From positions 10,865,001 through 10,929,000 of the forward strand of contig JBBMNZ010000019.1 of the NCBI GenBank assembly GCA_037954325.1: DNA of 64,000 nucleotides, given 5' to 3'. The stretch's first letter is position 1. Each line of letters starts with the position of its first letter. Source of the DNA: Fistularia commersonii (lineage: Eukaryota > Chordata > Actinopteri > Syngnathiformes > Fistulariidae). Shown one piece after another: positions 61,301-64,000 of the stretch. The notes under the pieces are model-generated. The model was not told where the DNA came from and did no database searches. It saw only the letters and a list, made by a program, of their open reading frames with translations. A program made the translations under genes and the position numbers.

Positions 61301-62967
61301 CTTAAAATACACTTGAGCTGTGAATTACATATGCATGTATTTAAATAATGTCAGTATGTCATTGAAAGCAATATCAATATTTGCGTTATGTCTCAATTTA
61401 TTTTTCAGTAACTCAGACTGTATCATAGGTAGACAGGATGCACACAGTTTGATCATTCATTCACAACAGGCAGCCCTGGGAGCACTGAGTTTTCCATCCT
61501 ACACACATGGCAGCATGAGTAACACCTCTATCACTGCATGGCTCAGTCCTTCAACGTGGACTTGCACGTGATGTCGTGTCACACCAAGTCATAAAAGAGT
61601 GGTCTGGTGGATTGAGGCGACAGATGTACGAGCTGATTGGGACGTGACCCCCGCGAACCCTGCAGTCACTCTGCGTCGGAAGGAGAAAGAGAGAGCCCTG
61701 CAAACTGCGTGTCGTCTCACGATTTAGAGTGATCCCTGAAAATGTTGTTTAGTTTTATTTAAGAGTCGCCCGCTGTACCCCATGAACTGAGATATATTTA
61801 TTTTTATGGCTTCTGTGACTTTTCTACTCATTTGACATATGTAAGCAGTCCTGCCTCTGTGTTCTAGTTCTTTCTGATTTACAAGTTAAACCTCAAAGAT
61901 CATCAAGAATTGGACAACAGAGGAATCTTCACCCTATCCTTTTCAGTCTTAATATCAGGGCCCCCTCTTTCACTGCACCCAGAGGCAGGAAAACTACAAT
62001 GCATGAACAGCAGGCACATGGGAATCAAAGAACCAGGATATTAATTGTACAAAGCAAATAGGCAGATTAACTGAATAGCTCAGAGGCTTGAACACACACA
62101 CCTGACTAAACTATCGACCCAACATGAAGCAGGCAGGGGCCGATAGGGGGAGTAGGGCCAACAAGGTCTCATCACTAGACAAGACACTGGTGATTACATG
62201 AAAAAGGGAACACGCTCTCTCACTTTCAGACACACAAACACACACACACACACAGGCAGAAACAAACCTATCAAAGGAAACAGGATATATAGAGAAACGC
62301 AGCATGTTACATATGCCAAATTATGACGTAACGACAAACAAAAATAGGATAAAAGCAGTCCAAAATTGATTCATTCACAACAATTCAGGCTTCACAGCTC
62401 TATTTGTTTACCTTCATTGTTTAATATAAAGCCACATTTGTTGAAAGGTTGCAATTGTGTTGCAAAGCCTTGCTTTTCTTCCATTACGCTGTATTCATAA
62501 TCTGATTCCCTTTAGAATTAGAAAAAAAACCTAGCATTAAAAATGTACTTTTACAAAAAGAACAAATATAAATTCTAGAGCTGACTGTGCCGGTCTGTCT
62601 CAATTGGATTTGCATAATGGTGCAAAATTTGGCAATAAGACAGCAAGGCTAGATTTAAACTGTGAAACTCACACTTTGGTTGAAGCTTGGTTGCTTTTAA
62701 GTTTAAAGAGAACCATCGCAGTCTGGTGGAAATTCAACTCATCACCAACATTTGCAAACATGTCAGCTTTGATCAAATCTGTAGATACAGCAGACATTTA
62801 CCGTGATAGATCTAGAATCAACATCGTCGAGGAGAGATAGAGAAGCATGCAATGACTTGGAGGACTTACGGATTGTCATCGGATAATATTTTGTTTTTCA
62901 TGAAAACAGCTGACTCAGCAGACAACTCTTGGCAAGGCCAGGTTTGTTTACATAGCAGTTAGCTGAC

Positions 62968-62985
62968 GCTAATGCTAGCATTAGC
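62968..62985. repeat. 18-bp perfect palindrome
   Basis: GCTAATGCTAGCATTAGC is self-complementary, in a GCTAGC-rich context typical of fish repeats and some fish promoters. Confidence 0.75.
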
Positions 62986-63153
62986 TTAGGTGATGCCAAA
63001 GCTGGCATACCGCGTTTCTTTTCCTTTCATTTTGGAGGTAACATACTCATGTTGATTGTTTCTGTTTGCTTCGTATAAGGAACGAGAAAACATATCAAGA
63101 GCCGTCGTATTTCTTTGACCTGTGTGTGTGCGACTGTACTACGGGTGCGCCAG

Positions 63154-63167
63154 GTTGCCAAGGTAAC
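63154..63167. promoter_or_regulatory. RFX X-box
   Basis: GTTGCC-AA-GGTAAC fits GTNRCC-N(0-3)-RGYAAC exactly and sits in a CpG-richer patch (63140-63200). Confidence 0.45.
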
Positions 63168-64000
63168 CGCGATGAGTGTCGCGTCACCGGGATAACTCTC
63201 AGGTTGGCGCAAAGTCTCGGTATAACAGGGCGGAGTGTTAAGCAACCACATGGAAAAGAGAAAAGGAGAGAAAAAATGGTTCACAAAAGTTAAAAAACGT
63301 GTTTTCAGCAGAGGTGAAGAATTTCATGTGAAAGCAAAATTAGACGGTGATATTGGAAGTGCCCACGGCGGACACTGTAGTTTTGGATTTTGGACTACCT
63401 GGACTGCAAACGGTGGCGATCAAAAAAATGAAAACAAAAAATAAAAAATAAAAATAAAAACTTTTTTTAAAATAAATAAACGGTGGCAAAAAAGCGCAGG
63501 ATCCCGTGACCAGCCGTTCGTAACAATAAACATGCACCTTGTTAGCTGACAGCACGGCCAGTTTTCGTTACATCCTCAGCTAACCGGAAGAGTAAAAAGC
63601 TACCAAACTGCATTCTCACGTCAAACGGCATGAACATCAGGCTCATAATTCAGTGATTAGTGACACTTGCCCGTCGCGTCCATGCTGATTTTTAGGGGAA
63701 TGTTGTCGTCTTATGGGTGCCGATGCTTTCCGACCCCGGCTGGAGCGGAAACGCTGCTGTCAGTGAAGGACGCTGGCAATTAGCATGATGTGCTAATAAC
63801 TGGCTAATGGTGCTAACCGCTAGCCAGTTCTTAATAGGGGGAGGTACCTGTTAGGATGGTCATGGAAAACTTCATAGGTGGGAAAACGCATATTAGTTTG
63901 CTTGTGACTTCAGTTAATGCATCATAAATGTGCATGGATCATCGTAAAAAAAAATAAAAAAAAAATCTCTGTTGTCGTGTGTGTCTGTGTTTGTGTATGT

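Larger units (their letters stand above)
58066..64000. other. Intergenic DNA to window end
   Basis: No gene recognised. Simple A-rich and CA-rich patches occur at 58.85, 59.07, 62.23 and 63.42 kb. A short tandem duplication lies at 60470 and a family A fragment at 61208. A CpG-richer block with an X-box at 63.15 kb could belong to the next gene's promoter. Confidence 0.45.

Overview
The window is nuclear DNA of a ray-finned fish, most likely a percomorph teleost. It is dense in (CA)n/(GT)n microsatellites, carries several repeat families common in percomorph genomes, has degraded LINE copies of at least two and probably three types, and contains one vertebrate gene with a mix of very short (74-125 nt) and multi-kilobase introns. 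There is no sign of bacterial, organellar or viral coding.

The only protein-coding gene I can support is bank1 (B-cell scaffold protein with ankyrin repeats), on the + strand from an ATG at 528 to a TGA at 23353-23355. I assembled it from 15 coding exons. All junctions are GT-AG, all phases agree, and the exon lengths sum to 1926 nt (641 codons plus stop). Domain order is TIR (exon 2), DBB/TIG-like domain (exons 3-6), ankyrin-like repeats (exon 7), a tyrosine and SH3-ligand adaptor region with a YEMM motif (exons 8-10), and a C-terminal region (exons 11-15). A poly(A) signal lies at 23579.

The most interesting observations concern bank1 processing and regulation. The 3' splice site of exon 6 is formed directly by a (GT)38 tract. 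Intron 2 holds six perfect POU octamers in 3.4 kb, with ISRE-like, kB-like and PU.1-like sites among them. Exon 2 is phase-symmetric, so TIR-less transcripts would stay in frame.

From about 23.6 kb to the end I find no further gene. This 40 kb is intergenic or intronic DNA with transposon fossils: a Tx1/L1-like LINE (29.19-30.36 kb, minus strand) abutting an L2/Rex-like LINE (30.37-31.71 kb, plus strand), a foldback element at 25.4 kb, two copies of a MITE-like element at 56.6 and 57.7 kb, and about eight copies of one interspersed repeat across the whole window. It also has many microsatellites and candidate regulatory sites: two perfect convergent CTCF motifs 9.5 kb apart, and two perfect RFX X-boxes, one touching a CCAAT box. 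Some stretches rich in homeodomain-type TAAT cores resemble conserved non-coding elements, but that cannot be judged without alignment.
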